Part shown: positions 23,775 through 33,378 of the stretch, piece after piece
How the letters are laid out: the number at the start of each line of letters is the position of its first letter
Position numbering within the stretch: position 1 is the first letter of the stretch
NCBI GenBank assembly: GCA_025996815.1
Contig: BNTT01000018.1
Coordinates: 1 to 34,696, forward strand
Source of the DNA: Bacteroidia bacterium
GTDB lineage: Bacteria > Bacteroidota > Bacteroidia > Bacteroidales > Azobacteroidaceae
DNA length: 34,696 nt
Reading direction: 5' to 3'
Notes under the pieces: model-generated
Told to the model about the DNA's origin: nothing
The model's input: the letters and a program-made list of their open reading frames with translations, nothing else
Databases searched by the model: none
Position numbers and translations under genes: made by a program

Positions 23775-24806
23775 ATGAGTAATTTAGAATCACTCGTTCG
23801 GAAAAATATTGCGGCTCTGAAGCCTTATGTCTGTGCGCGGCACGAGTTTCAGGGTGCGGCTTCGGCGTATTTGGATGCGAATGAAAATCCGTATAACAGT
23901 CCGCGCAACCGCTATCCCGACCCTTTGCAGGTTGATTTGAAGGCCGCGATTGCGCAGTTGAAGTGCGTGCGACCCACGCAGATTATGGTGGGCAACGGTA
24001 GCGATGAGCCGATTGATTTGGTCTATCGCATTTTTTGCGAGCCGCGCACAGACAATGTTGTGGCGATAAATCCGACTTACGGGATGTATGAGGTGGCGGC
24101 AGACACGAACGATGTGGAATACCGCAAAGTGCTGCTCAACAGCGACTTTTCGGTGGATTCCGACCGCCTGCTGGCGGCGACGGACGCTCACACGAAAGTG
24201 ATTTGGCTCTGTTCGCCCAACAATCCGACCGGAAATGCGCTTAATCGCGGCGAGATACTCAAAATTTTGACGCAATTCACCGGCATTGTGGTGATTGACG
24301 AGGCATACAGCGATTTTTCGGCGGAAAAAAGTTGGCTCGAAGACTTGGACCACTACCCCCATCTCATCGTGCTGCACACTTTCTCGAAGGCGTGGGGATT
24401 GGCTGCGCTGCGTTGCGGCTTGGCATTCGCGTCCGAAGAAATCATCGCCTACTTCAATAAGGTGAAATATCCATACAATGTCAGCGACCTGACACAACTT
24501 GCTGTGTTAGAGCAACTAAGCGGCGGCGACAAATTCAAAAACGAGTGGGTCAAACAAATTCTGGACGAAAAGGCGAAACTGATTGAGGCATTGAAAACGC
24601 TGCCGGTGGTGCAACATATTTATCCGTCGGATGCCAATTTCCTGCTGGTGAAAGTGCCCGACGCGACGCAAATTTACAACGACCTGTGCAAAAAAGGGGT
24701 CATCGTGCGCAACCGCACTTCGCTTGCGCTGTGCGACAACTGCATCCGCATCACGGTGGGCACGCCCGCAGAAAACGCAGAATTATTAAACGCTTTAAAA
24801 ATATGA
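23775..24806 (+). CDS. hisC: Histidinol-phosphate aminotransferase
   Basis: 343 aa, PLP class I/II fold. Motifs: DANENPY near the N-terminus, [30 protein letters not shown], and the PLP lysine in [15 protein letters not shown]. It converts imidazole-acetol phosphate to histidinol phosphate with glutamate. The start at 23775 follows the promoter; the upstream ATG at 23742 lies inside the promoter. The stop overlaps hisB in an ATGA arrangement. The rest of the his pathway is not in the window. Confidence 0.96.
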   Translation: MSNLESLVRKNIAALKPYVCARHEFQGAASAYLDANENPYNSPRNRYPDPLQVDLKAAIAQLKCVRPTQIMVGNGSDEPIDLVYRIFCEPRTDNVVAINPTYGMYEVAADTNDVEYRKVLLNSDFSVDSDRLLAATDAHTKVIWLCSPNNPTGNALNRGEILKILTQFTGIVVIDEAYSDFSAEKSWLEDLDHYPHLIVLHTFSKAWGLAALRCGLAFASEEIIAYFNKVKYPYNVSDLTQLAVLEQLSGGDKFKNEWVKQILDEKAKLIEALKTLPVVQHIYPSDANFLLVKVPDATQIYNDLCKKGVIVRNRTSLALCDNCIRITVGTPAENAELLNALKI

Positions 24807-25921
24807 AAAAAGTACTGTTTATAGACAGAGATGGCACGCTGATTGTGGAACCTCCTGTAACAGAGCAGGTTGATACGCTGGAGCAGTTGGAATTTTTGCC
24901 CGGCGTGATTCGCAATTTGGCTCTTATTCGCGAAAAATTGGATTTTGAATTGGTCATCGTCACCAATCAGGACGGGTTGGGAACGCCTGCCTATCCGCAG
25001 GCACATTTTGATGCGGTGCAGGGCAAGATGCTGGAGATTTTCAGAACTGAGGGCGTTGTTTTTGATGCCGTTTTTATTGACAAGTCGTTTCCGGAGGATA
25101 ATTTGCCGACGCGCAAGCCCGGCATTGGGTTGCTAACCGGTTATGTCAATGGCGATTACGATTTGGAACATTCTTTTGTGATTGGCGACCGCCTCACGGA
25201 TGTGCATCTGGCGGATAATCTGGGCTGTGGTGCCATTTTGCTGAACAGGGAGCCGCTGTCGGACAAGCAAAAGAAAAAGGTGAAGCCGCGCTCGTGTGTG
25301 GTCGAAAATTGGGAGCAAATCACCCGATTTCTGTTTGCCAAAGAGCGCAAATCAACCGTCAGCCGCACGACCAAAGAGACCGACATTCACATCGAAATAG
25401 ACTTGGATGGAACAGGTAAGACGCTGATTTCCACCGGGTTAGGGTTTTTCGACCATCTTCTCGAACAAATCGGCAAACACGCCGGCATCGACCTGACCAT
25501 TCAGGTGCGGGGCGATTTGCACGTAGACGAGCATCACACCGTTGAAGACACGGGAATAGCCCTCGGAGAGGCTCTCGCGCAGGCTCTTGGCGACAAGCGG
25601 GGCATCGAACGCTACGGGTTTTGCCTGCCGATGGACGATTGTTTGTGCACGGTGGCGTTGGATTTCGGCGGTCGCCCGTGGCTGGTGTGGGAGGCAGATT
25701 TTAAGCGCGAAAAAGTGGGCGATGTGCCAACGGAACTGTTTTCTCATTTTTTCAAATCGCTGAGCGATGCGGCAAAAATCAACCTCACCGTCCGCGCCGA
25801 AGGCACCAATGAGCACCATAAAATTGAGGGAATTTTCAAAGCATTCGCGCGTGCCGTCAAGATGGCGGTGCGCCGCGACATTTTTAATTACGAATTACCT
25901 TCGACAAAAGGGTGTTTGTAA
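24803..25921 (+). CDS. hisB: Bifunctional histidinol-phosphatase / imidazoleglycerol-phosphate dehydratase
   Basis: 372 aa from the ATG at 24803, which overlaps the hisC stop by 4 nt. The N-terminal HAD phosphatase shows [13 protein letters not shown] and VTNQDGLGT; the C-terminal dehydratase shows [37 protein letters not shown] and the terminal LPSTKGCL. Both halves look complete, so one protein should give both histidine pathway steps. A frame open further upstream (from 24686) is only an overlap with hisC. Confidence 0.96.
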   Translation: MKKVLFIDRDGTLIVEPPVTEQVDTLEQLEFLPGVIRNLALIREKLDFELVIVTNQDGLGTPAYPQAHFDAVQGKMLEIFRTEGVVFDAVFIDKSFPEDNLPTRKPGIGLLTGYVNGDYDLEHSFVIGDRLTDVHLADNLGCGAILLNREPLSDKQKKKVKPRSCVVENWEQITRFLFAKERKSTVSRTTKETDIHIEIDLDGTGKTLISTGLGFFDHLLEQIGKHAGIDLTIQVRGDLHVDEHHTVEDTGIALGEALAQALGDKRGIERYGFCLPMDDCLCTVALDFGGRPWLVWEADFKREKVGDVPTELFSHFFKSLSDAAKINLTVRAEGTNEHHKIEGIFKAFARAVKMAVRRDIFNYELPSTKGCL

Positions 25922-25945
25922 TAACAAAAAAATTTATTACCTTTG
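25915..25945 (+). promoter_or_regulatory. Promoter of the SPOR lipoprotein genes
   Basis: TTTG at 25915-25918 and TACCTTTG at 25938-25945, spacer 19 nt: a full consensus. The -33 lies in the last hisB codons. Confidence 0.85.
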
Positions 25946-25969
25946 CGGCGGAATATAACACATAAAAAT

Positions 25970-26515
25970 ATGAAAGTGAAAATTTATCTTTGGGGGTTGG
26001 CGGCGGTGGCTTTGTTGGCTTCGAGTTCGTGTAAGCCCAAGCAAAATGCTTATGCTCAGGTGTATGAGGTTGCGAAAGCGAAGCCCATCGTCTATACCGA
26101 GCCGGTGGTTTCTGAGCCGGAAAACAGCGGCGTTGAGGAAATCGCCGCCGTTGCGGAAGAGGACGAACGCCCGATAGTAACGCGGATTCCGCAACAGCCT
26201 GCCGTTGCGTCTGTTCAAACAGAACCCGAACCGGCGGCTTCAACTAATTTTCGGAAGGAGCAGTTGACCTCTTCGGACGGCGGCTCCATTCTGCGTTACA
26301 GCGTGGTGATTGGCAGTTTTGTCATCAAAGCGAATGCCTCTTCGCTGCAAAAAAAGATGCAGAACGAAGGCTATCGTCCGGTGCTCGCTCAAAATGCAGA
26401 GGGACTATACCGCCTTTTACTTGCCTCTTTCAGCGACCGCGCAAGTGCTGTGGCTGAAAAAGAGCGTATCAAAAACCGTTTCAATGATGCCTGGTTGCTC
26501 GAACAGGATTTATAA
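25970..26515 (+). CDS. SPOR-domain lipoprotein 1
   Basis: 181 aa. A lipoprotein signal peptide ends at LLASSSC (lipobox Cys near residue 21). An acidic/proline-rich linker follows, and residues about 90-175 form a SPOR-type domain (SVVIGSFVIKANASSLQKKMQNEGYRPVL, GLYRLLLASFSDRASAVAEKERI). SPOR domains bind denuded peptidoglycan, often at the septum; here the protein is probably attached to the outer membrane. A start at 25943 (TTG) would be inside the promoter. The next gene is a paralogue 10 nt away. Confidence 0.85.
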   Translation: MKVKIYLWGLAAVALLASSSCKPKQNAYAQVYEVAKAKPIVYTEPVVSEPENSGVEEIAAVAEEDERPIVTRIPQQPAVASVQTEPEPAASTNFRKEQLTSSDGGSILRYSVVIGSFVIKANASSLQKKMQNEGYRPVLAQNAEGLYRLLLASFSDRASAVAEKERIKNRFNDAWLLEQDL

Positions 26516-26525
26516 CGTATAGCGT

Positions 26526-27026
26526 ATGAAAAAGACAAAATTTTATCTTTTGGGAGCGATGTCTGTGGCGTTATTGGCGTTCACGGCGTGTGAATCGTCC
26601 AAGCCCAGTGCTTATCAAGCCGTGTTTGCCGCTTTCAAAGCGGGAGTTCCGTACGACCCTGCGGCACCTATTGCCGGAGGGGCAAAACCCGGTGGCGCAG
26701 CCAAACCCGCAGGAGGAGGCGATGATGCCGCTGCCGCTGCTGCCGGTTTTGTAAAGGACAAATTGACCTCCATGGATGGCGGTACCATCAAAAAATTCAA
26801 TGTAGTGCAGGGTAAATTTGTGATGAAAAATAATACTACTTCGTTGAAAAGTCGCCTTTCGACGGATGGCTTTTCGCCGATAGTTGCGCAAGACGTACAG
26901 GGTATGTGGCGCGTCATAGTGGGCACTTTTGACGATATAGAGAGTGCTGTGGCTGAAAAAAAACGCTTCACAACGAAATATGCGCCGAATTTTCAAGATG
27001 CGTTGTTGGTGCATCAACAGGAATAG
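26526..27026 (+). CDS. SPOR-domain lipoprotein 2 (paralogue)
   Basis: 166 aa. Lipobox LLAFTAC, then a Gly/Ala/Pro-rich linker (residues about 50-75), then a SPOR-like domain that aligns with the first protein: TSMDGGTIKKFNVVQGKFVMKNNTTSLKSRLS, GMWRVIVGTFDDIESAVAEKKRF. Both begin after the Cys with KP..YAQVYE / KPSAYQAVF-like segments, so they arose by tandem duplication. The stop overlaps the convergent HsdR-N gene by 13 nt. Confidence 0.85.
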   Translation: MKKTKFYLLGAMSVALLAFTACESSKPSAYQAVFAAFKAGVPYDPAAPIAGGAKPGGAAKPAGGGDDAAAAAAGFVKDKLTSMDGGTIKKFNVVQGKFVMKNNTTSLKSRLSTDGFSPIVAQDVQGMWRVIVGTFDDIESAVAEKKRFTTKYAPNFQDALLVHQQE

Positions 27027-27430
27027 TCGGGAATTTCCCTGACAAAGGAGTATTCGTTGTTGGCGATGTGACAGCAGTAGTGCTGTGAGCCGTTGCTGAC
27101 AATGAGCCAGGGGACATTCAAGACCATGTTGTAGCGTGCTATCTGATTGAAAGTCTGCTGGTTGATTGTTACGGAGGGAGCCTTGTATTCGATAATCATT
27201 TGCGGTTGCAGGAGGCGGTCGTAGAGCACGGTGTCGCAGCGGCGGGATACATTGCCCAGCGTGATGGCTACCTCGTTGGCGAGCAAGCCTTCGGGATAGT
27301 TTTTCTCTTCGATGAGGTAGTTGATAAACTGCTGGCGCACAGACTCTTCCGGGGTCAGTCGCACAAACGTTTTGCGGAGGCGGTCAAAGACATACTCTTT
27401 GTTGTCCTGTATTTTGACTTTCAAATTCAT
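27014..27430 (-). CDS. HsdR N-terminal-like PD-(D/E)XK protein
   Basis: 138 aa from the ATG at 27430. The fold of the N-terminal nuclease domain of type I restriction subunit R is visible: TPEESVRQQFINYLIEE, NVSRRCDTVLYD, and MIIEYKAP (the ExK pair). It stands alone without helicase, HsdM or HsdS, and Bacteroidota commonly carry this short gene next to holA. It is therefore likely a housekeeping or DNA-repair nuclease-like protein rather than a restriction system. Confidence 0.82.
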   Translation of the reverse strand: MNLKVKIQDNKEYVFDRLRKTFVRLTPEESVRQQFINYLIEEKNYPEGLLANEVAITLGNVSRRCDTVLYDRLLQPQMIIEYKAPSVTINQQTFNQIARYNMVLNVPWLIVSNGSQHYCCHIANNEYSFVREIPDYSC

Positions 27431-27452
27431 CGTATTTGTTGAAAATATTTTG

Positions 27453-27460
27453 CAAATATA
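27453..27460 (-). promoter_or_regulatory. -7 box (TATATTTG) of the HsdR-N gene
   Basis: TAnnTTTG on the minus strand about 23 nt before the ATG at 27430. It lies in the 40-nt gap between the divergent HsdR-N and holA starts. Confidence 0.55.
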
Positions 27461-27470
27461 CACATAATAA

Positions 27471-28490
27471 ATGAAAATTGATAATTTTGACGAGATAAAA
27501 CGCGGCATTCAGGCAAAGCAATTTGCGCAGGTTTACCTTTTTCACGGCGACGAAGGCTACTATATCGACCAACTGACCGCTCTGTTGCAGGCAACGGTCT
27601 TGGAAGCGCACGAGCGGGATTTCAACGAGATGCTTTTTTACGGCACCGACACCGATGCAAAAGTCATCGTAACCGCCTGTCGCCGCTATCCGATGATGGC
27701 AGAACACCAGTTGGTGGTGGTGCGCGAGGCGCAAAACCTGAAAAATATCGACGACCTCATCCATTACGTCATCAATCCCCTCAAATCGACAGTGCTCGTC
27801 ATCAATCACAAGCACGGCAAATTGGACGGCAGAAAAAAATTGAGTGCCACACTGACAAAATCCAGCGACAGCATCGTTTTCGAGTCAAAAAAAAAATACG
27901 AAAATCAGGTGCCGGCTTTTATAGTCGATTATTTGAAGACTAAAAAAATCGGCATCGACGCGCAGTCGGCGCAAATCTTGACAGACTATTTGGGCAACGA
28001 CCTGAGCAAAATAACCAACGAAATGGATAAATTGGCAATCGTCTTACCCGCTGATAATCGGCAGATTACACCCGACATCATCGAAAAAAACATCGGCATC
28101 AGCAAAGATTTCAACAATTTTGAACTGCAAAAAGCCATCGCCACCCTCGACATCCTGAAAGCCAATCGCATAGCCCGCTATTTTGAAGAAAACCAGAAAA
28201 ACAACCCGCTGATTATGACCCTGAGCCTGCTATTCGGTTTTTTTGTGAACCTGATGATTTGCCACTACGAAAAAGACAAGTCGATAAATGGCTTGAAACA
28301 GGCTCTCGGTATGCAATGGGACATTCAGGTGGCGGATTATCAGTCTGCAATGAAAAATTACAACGCCGTGAAAACCATGCGCAACGTGGCACTCATCCGC
28401 GAATACGACGCCAAGAGCAAAGGCTTCGAAAACAGCCTGACCCCCACAGAAAAACTCCTCCCCGAACTTTTGTTCAAATTGATGCACTAA
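27471..28490 (+). CDS. holA: DNA polymerase III subunit delta
   Basis: 339 aa, normal for HolA. It shows the AQVYLFHGDEGYYIDQL N-terminal block, RDFNEMLFYG, RRYPMMAEHQLVVVREAQ, YLGNDLSKITNEMDKL and the NIGISKDFNNFELQKAI segment at the domain II/III border. Delta opens the beta clamp in the clamp-loader complex. It is divergent from the HsdR-N gene. A perfect 8-bp hairpin follows 2 nt after its stop. Confidence 0.93.
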   Translation: MKIDNFDEIKRGIQAKQFAQVYLFHGDEGYYIDQLTALLQATVLEAHERDFNEMLFYGTDTDAKVIVTACRRYPMMAEHQLVVVREAQNLKNIDDLIHYVINPLKSTVLVINHKHGKLDGRKKLSATLTKSSDSIVFESKKKYENQVPAFIVDYLKTKKIGIDAQSAQILTDYLGNDLSKITNEMDKLAIVLPADNRQITPDIIEKNIGISKDFNNFELQKAIATLDILKANRIARYFEENQKNNPLIMTLSLLFGFFVNLMICHYEKDKSINGLKQALGMQWDIQVADYQSAMKNYNAVKTMRNVALIREYDAKSKGFENSLTPTEKLLPELLFKLMH

Positions 28491-28492
28491 AA

Positions 28493-28512
28493 AATACCAC
28501 ACTTGTGGTATT
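28493..28512. terminator. Perfect 8-bp hairpin between holA and susC
   Basis: AATACCAC-actt-GTGGTATT. It is 2 nt after the holA stop, but the T-rich stretch comes 9 nt later, so it is a weak terminator. It overlaps the -33 of the susC promoter and may instead be an operator. Confidence 0.55.
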
Positions 28513-28541
28513 GCGAGTTATTTTTTAACCCGCTACCTTTG
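28511..28541 (+). promoter_or_regulatory. susC promoter
   Basis: -33 TTG at 28511-28513, -7 TACCTTTG at 28534-28541, spacer 20 nt. It makes the GTG at 28546 too close to be the start; the ATG at 28573 is preferred. Confidence 0.75.
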
Positions 28542-28572
28542 TGGCGTGAAACAATTAAAAAAAAATAAAAAG

Positions 28573-31500
28573 ATGAAAAGAGCAGTAAAACTTACAATTG
28601 CAGCATTGCTGTTTGCCTTTGCACTCCCGATATTTGCCCAGAGCGGCAGTATAGAGATTCAAGGGCGCGTGTTAGATGAAGCCACCGGCGAGCCGATTAT
28701 CGGTGCCAACGTTTCGGTGGCAGGTGAAAAATCGGGGACGGTTTCCGACCTCGATGGCAACTTCTCCCTTAGGATAAATGGGGGGGGGGGTACAAACATT
28801 TCATTGTTGATTAGCTATATTGGCTATAAGACTTTTGAGGTGGATATTTATGAATATACCGAGCCACTGACGGTGTATTTGAAGGAGAATCTCAACTATT
28901 TGGATGAGGTGGTGGTGACGGCTCTTGGTGTTACAAAAGAGAAAAAAGCCTTGGGCTATGCTTCTCAAAATGTGAAAGGGGATGAACTCAATGGCAACAC
29001 CTCTACCAACATTGTGAACGCCCTTGCCGGAAAAGCGGCGGGTGTGCGCATCACCAACGGTTCGGGGGACATTGGTGGCTCCCGTATCATCATTCGCGGA
29101 GAGACATCTATTGCAGGCAACAACCAACCACTTTTTGTGGTGGACGGTATTCCGGTGGACAACTCTCAATTGAATGTGAATGACCAGTATCACGACTTCC
29201 GTAATGCGGTTGCCGACTTAAATCCCGATGATATTGAATCCCTCAATATCTTGAAAGGACCGAATGCCGCCGCTTTATACGGCTCACGTGCTGCACACGG
29301 TGTCATTTTGGTTACCACTAAGAAAGGAACAGCGCAAAAGGGGTTAGGCATTACTGTAACTGCCGGTGTATCCTTTGCTAATATCGTAAATTTGGCTAAG
29401 TATCAAAATGAATTTGGTCAAGGTGCAGAAGGCGGATTTAGCTTCGTAGATGGTAAAGGAGGCGGCGTGAACGATGGTGTGGACGAAAGTTGGGGACCTC
29501 GCCTTGACGGACGGCTTATTCCACAATTCGATAGCCCTGTTATTGGTGGCGTGCGCCAAGCAACCCCTTGGGTGGCACATCCTGACAATGTGAACGATTT
29601 TTTTGAAACCGGCGTTACGCAGGATTACGGCATTTCGATTGCCAATGCCGGCGATAAATACAGTTACAAATTAAGTACTCACTATCAAGACCAGACGGGT
29701 ACCGCACCCAATACACAAATCAAGAAAACAAATCTTTCATACAGTGGCGATTATGAATTGACAAAACGTATCAAAGTGGGTGCAAACGTTAATTATATTG
29801 TAACCGATGCGCCGAATATTCCCGGTACCAGTAATGGCAGTGCCGGCAGTTTACGCGCAAATAACATTATGTTGCAATTCTTGTGGTTTGGTCGTCAGGT
29901 TGATACCAAATCCTTGAAAGAAGGGCAAACCGTTAACCGCAATTGGAACGCCAATTATTACGACAACCCCTATTGGCAACAGTTTTACAATACGACCGAA
30001 CAAAATCGTAACCGTATCATCGGCGATGTGCATTTCAGCGTAAACCTTGCCGAAGGCTTGGATTTCCGTTTCCGTACATCAACAGATTATTACAACGACA
30101 GACGCAAATCTAAATTCAGGACAGGTTCTTCCGGCGCAGGACGTCCCGACGGCTCGTATTCCGAAGATGCTTACACGGTGAACGAAAACAACACGGAAGC
30201 GATACTTAATTACACACGCAAACTTTCTGATGAATGGTCATTAGACGCGTTGGCAGGGTTTAATGTGCGCAACAACAAGTATGAAAACAACTTTCAAAAC
30301 GCATCCAAACTTGCTGCACCGGATCTTTACACGGTGAGTAATTCAAAAGACCCGTTAGTATCAACCAATGTGCTTAGACGTTCACGGGTATATAGCGGCT
30401 ATGCTTCGGCACAGGTTGGCTACCGCAATTGGGCTTATCTTAACCTCACGGGAAGGAATGACGTATCCTCCACTTTGCCGAGTGCCAATCGTTCCTATTT
30501 TTATCCGTCGGCAACCGCCAGTGTGATTTTGAGCGATGCGTTGGACATTAAAAATGATGTACTTTCGTTCCTTAAACTGCGTGGCGGATGGTCGGAAGTA
30601 GGTAGTGATGCCGACCCTTACCAATTGGCTACTGTATATAACTTAGGGGCAACGTTCAATGGGAATCCTATTCAAACTTCATCAACAACTAAAAATAATC
30701 CTGATTTGAAGCCCGAACGTACGCAATCAACCGAATTGGGTGCGGAAGCCGGATTTTTGAATAATCGCATCATTCTTGACTTGGCACTTTACAATACGAA
30801 CAGTATCGACCAAATTATTGCTTTGCAGACCTCTCCGGCAAGCGGCTATTCGTCGCAGCTTATCAATGCGGGAAAAATCAATAACAAAGGTATTGAAGTG
30901 CAGTTGAGGACAACGCCTGTGAAAACAAAAGATTTTTCTTGGGGGTTGGACTTGAATTATGCCGCTAACCGCAGTAAGGTGGTCGAATTGGACAAAGAAG
31001 GTTTATTGACACGCTATGTGATTGGTGCTGCAGGTCCACAAATTGTGGCAGCAGTGGGCGAACGCTATGGAGCCATCTATGGTGTTGCTTACAAACGCAA
31101 CGCAAATGGCGATATCCTTGTTAGCAATAACGGTATTCCATTGAAAGACCCTTCTAACAAGACTTTGGGTTATTTTACTCCTGATTGGACCGGGGGGATA
31201 AACAATACGTTTACTTACAAAAACTTGTCATTGTCTGCCTTGATTGATGCGAGCATTGGTGGTTCGATTTATTCCAGTTCAGCTGCTACAGGTGTTCGTG
31301 CAGGTGTATATGCCGAAACCGTATTTGGACGTTCGGCTGAGTTTGGTGGCTTAACGTGGACGGATGCGAATGACAATGTGCGTGATGACGGTGTTATTTT
31401 CAAAGGTATCAATGAAACAACAGGACAGCCAAATGATGTGAGAATCTCTGCTGAAAGTTATTACAATGCTTCTAATGGCGTTCACGAACGCTATGTTTAC

Positions 31501-31749
31501 GATGCTTCTTATGTGAAATTGCGCGACATCAGTCTGACGTATAACTTCAAAAAGAGTCTTATCCGGCAATGGGGCATCGGTGGATTGTCCGTTTCGGCGG
31601 TAGCACACAATGTTGGCATCCTCTATCGGGATAAGGATTTGGATGCAGACCCGGAAACTTCACTTAACACCGGCAACGTGCAGGGAGTAACAGGTTTGGC
31701 GCGTCCATCCACCCGCTCTTTCGGATTTAACATCAATATCAAGTTTTAA
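28573..31749 (+). CDS. SusC/RagA-family TonB-linked outer-membrane receptor
   Basis: 1058 aa with signal peptide (MKRAVKLTIAALLFAFALPIFAQ). Residues about 28-115 are the carboxypeptidase-regulatory-like domain (GRVLDEATGEPIIGANVSV), then the TonB plug (VVTALGVTKEKKALGY, NALAGKAAGVRI, PLFVVDGIPVDNS, ILKGPNAAALYGSRAAHGVILVTTKKG) and a beta-barrel ending in FGFNINIKF. No STN domain is present, so no direct anti-sigma signalling is expected. Residues 70-73 (GGGG) are coded by an 11-G tract at 28780-28790 in the ON frame. It imports an oligosaccharide or peptide with the SusD-like lipoprotein downstream. No hydrolase is next to it, so the substrate is unknown. Confidence 0.95.
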   Translation: MKRAVKLTIAALLFAFALPIFAQSGSIEIQGRVLDEATGEPIIGANVSVAGEKSGTVSDLDGNFSLRINGGGGTNISLLISYIGYKTFEVDIYEYTEPLTVYLKENLNYLDEVVVTALGVTKEKKALGYASQNVKGDELNGNTSTNIVNALAGKAAGVRITNGSGDIGGSRIIIRGETSIAGNNQPLFVVDGIPVDNSQLNVNDQYHDFRNAVADLNPDDIESLNILKGPNAAALYGSRAAHGVILVTTKKGTAQKGLGITVTAGVSFANIVNLAKYQNEFGQGAEGGFSFVDGKGGGVNDGVDESWGPRLDGRLIPQFDSPVIGGVRQATPWVAHPDNVNDFFETGVTQDYGISIANAGDKYSYKLSTHYQDQTGTAPNTQIKKTNLSYSGDYELTKRIKVGANVNYIVTDAPNIPGTSNGSAGSLRANNIMLQFLWFGRQVDTKSLKEGQTVNRNWNANYYDNPYWQQFYNTTEQNRNRIIGDVHFSVNLAEGLDFRFRTSTDYYNDRRKSKFRTGSSGAGRPDGSYSEDAYTVNENNTEAILNYTRKLSDEWSLDALAGFNVRNNKYENNFQNASKLAAPDLYTVSNSKDPLVSTNVLRRSRVYSGYASAQVGYRNWAYLNLTGRNDVSSTLPSANRSYFYPSATASVILSDALDIKNDVLSFLKLRGGWSEVGSDADPYQLATVYNLGATFNGNPIQTSSTTKNNPDLKPERTQSTELGAEAGFLNNRIILDLALYNTNSIDQIIALQTSPASGYSSQLINAGKINNKGIEVQLRTTPVKTKDFSWGLDLNYAANRSKVVELDKEGLLTRYVIGAAGPQIVAAVGERYGAIYGVAYKRNANGDILVSNNGIPLKDPSNKTLGYFTPDWTGGINNTFTYKNLSLSALIDASIGGSIYSSSAATGVRAGVYAETVFGRSAEFGGLTWTDANDNVRDDGVIFKGINETTGQPNDVRISAESYYNASNGVHERYVYDASYVKLRDISLTYNFKKSLIRQWGIGGLSVSAVAHNVGILYRDKDLDADPETSLNTGNVQGVTGLARPSTRSFGFNINIKF
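28780..28790 (+). repeat. Homopolymeric G11 tract in susC
   Basis: Eleven consecutive Gs in codons 69-73 of the receptor. The present length keeps the frame; loss or gain of one base would stop synthesis early. Confidence 0.95.
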
Positions 31750-31769
31750 TGATTAAAATTAAGAATAAA

Positions 31770-33197
31770 ATGAAAAAGTATATAACATTATTTGTAGCAA
31801 CAACAGCCGTTTTAACGGCTTCTTGCAGCGAGTCGTTGGACGACATCAACAAAAATCCCAACGCAACGGAAATTCCCGACCCCGCCTATCTGCTTACAGG
31901 CGTAGAGAAGAATGGTGCAGACCTGTATTGGGGCAATTCAGCCGACTATGGTGGTACAGAATTGTTTGTGCAACATTGGGCTGCTATACAGTATACTGAT
32001 GCTGACCGTTTCAGTCTTACCAACACGGACGGAATTGTAACTACTCCTTGGAGCACCAGTTACACCACGCTTATTACGAATTTGAATGGCATTCTCGCTC
32101 TAAACGACGAAATTGCCAATGCCAATTACAAAGGTGTGGCACTCTCTCTTCGTTCGTGGGTATTTCTCTTGCTTACAGACCTTTATGGCGACATCCCTTA
32201 CTCGGAAGTGGGAAAAAGCATTGTCCCAAAATACGATACTCAAAAAGAGGTTTATGTGGGATTATTAGCAGACTTGACACAAGCCACAACGCAATTGGCT
32301 GCCGCTAATGGTGCTGTTAAGGGCGATGTGATTTACAGTGGCGATGTTGCCAAGTGGAAAAAATTTGCCAACTCATTGAAACTGCGCATTGCTCTGCGCA
32401 TTTCCGACAAGGAGGAGGCTTTGGCGAAATCAACCATAGCCGCTCTCAGTGTGGCAGATTTAATCGGCAGTAATGATGAAACAGCCCGTTTTGTTTATTC
32501 TACGTCGCCTTACAACAATCCACAGCAAGACCACTTTGTGTCACGTAACGACTTTCGCGTTTCAAAAACGATTGTAGATAAATTGACAACATTGAGTGAC
32601 CCACGCTTGCCGATTTACGCTCAGTTGCCAAAAGATGAGTCTGTGAGCACTTATGCGGGTGGAGCCAACGGTTTATCAAATGGTGATGCAAACAGTCAAG
32701 GTTTTGATAAAATTTCGTTGCCGGGTATATACTTCCTCACAAACACGGCTCCTGCTGTGATTTATAGCCATGCCGAAGCACTGTTTAATCTGTCGGAAGC
32801 AGCGGCTCGCGGCTATATTTCCGGCGATGCAGAAACGTATTACAAACAGGCTATCACAGCGTCTTTCAATCAGTTCGGTATCACCGATGCAACGGTTATC
32901 GCTGATTATTTGGCTCAACCGGCAGTGGCATACAATGCCGCAAACTACAAGCAGTCTATTGGCGACCAAAAATGGCTCGCGTTCTTCGGACAAGGTTTGG
33001 ATGCTTTTGCCGAATGGCGACGTTTGGATTATCCGCAATTAGTGGCAGGTCCGGCATCCGTGCTGGAAGGCAAAATACCCACCCGCGTATTCTATCCGGG
33101 AACAGAACAATCTTTGAACGGCAAGAACTACAAAGCAGCAGTTGCCAATCAAGGAGCCGATTTATTGACAACCAAACTTTGGTTCGACGCATATTGA
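31770..33197 (+). CDS. SusD/RagB-family lipoprotein
   Basis: 475 aa from the ATG at 31770; an earlier ATG at 31749 overlaps the susC stop and would give a less typical signal peptide. Lipobox VLTASC (Cys near residue 20). The SusD-like pattern shows NKNPN after the Cys, LRSWVFLLLTDLYGDIPYSE, KWKKFANSLKLRIALRIS and KQSIGDQKWLAFFGQGLDAFAEWRRLDYP. It is the surface lid of the SusCD transporter, capturing the substrate for the receptor. It lies directly after susC, and a hairpin terminator follows. Confidence 0.94.
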   Translation: MKKYITLFVATTAVLTASCSESLDDINKNPNATEIPDPAYLLTGVEKNGADLYWGNSADYGGTELFVQHWAAIQYTDADRFSLTNTDGIVTTPWSTSYTTLITNLNGILALNDEIANANYKGVALSLRSWVFLLLTDLYGDIPYSEVGKSIVPKYDTQKEVYVGLLADLTQATTQLAAANGAVKGDVIYSGDVAKWKKFANSLKLRIALRISDKEEALAKSTIAALSVADLIGSNDETARFVYSTSPYNNPQQDHFVSRNDFRVSKTIVDKLTTLSDPRLPIYAQLPKDESVSTYAGGANGLSNGDANSQGFDKISLPGIYFLTNTAPAVIYSHAEALFNLSEAAARGYISGDAETYYKQAITASFNQFGITDATVIADYLAQPAVAYNAANYKQSIGDQKWLAFFGQGLDAFAEWRRLDYPQLVAGPASVLEGKIPTRVFYPGTEQSLNGKNYKAAVANQGADLLTTKLWFDAY

Positions 33198-33235
33198 GCA
33201 AATAATAAAGTCAAAAAGCAAAGTTACTTTTTTTC

Positions 33236-33378
33236 TCAGTGCACCCTCCCGCCTGCGTTGGTCGGAGGGTGTTGGTTTTTTATTTTTATTTCGCTCACAT
33301 TCAATGATTTAAGTGGATTTATCAAAAAGTTGCAGAATATTTGTTTGCAGAATTGAAATTAATCGCTTATCTTTGTAG
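33236..33378. repeat. Direct repeat A (terminator + 3' end of gene)
   Basis: About 143 bp, closely similar to 33965-34104. Both hold the hairpin and the last codons of a paralogous gene. Confidence 0.85.
33242..33290. terminator. Terminator after susD (bidirectional)
   Basis: CACCCTCC ... GGAGGGTG stem (33242-33249 with 33264-33271), followed on the plus strand by TTGGTTTTTTATTTTTATTT. It lies between the convergent susD and 33309 genes. Confidence 0.8.

Noticed and set aside
24686..24802. N-terminal extension of HisB
   Set aside because: It is an out-of-frame overlap with hisC; the ATGA junction at 24803 is typical and HAD motifs start there.
25886..25921. NYELPSTKG at the HisB end as another 7-bp repeat product
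   Set aside because: The LPSTKG ending is normal for HisB and no tandem unit is present.
27014..27430. Restriction-modification system
   Set aside because: Only a lone HsdR N-terminal-like protein; no methylase, specificity or helicase genes.
28546..28572. GTG start for susC at 28546
   Set aside because: It lies 5 nt after the -7 box, at or before the likely transcription start; the ATG at 28573 gives a standard signal peptide.
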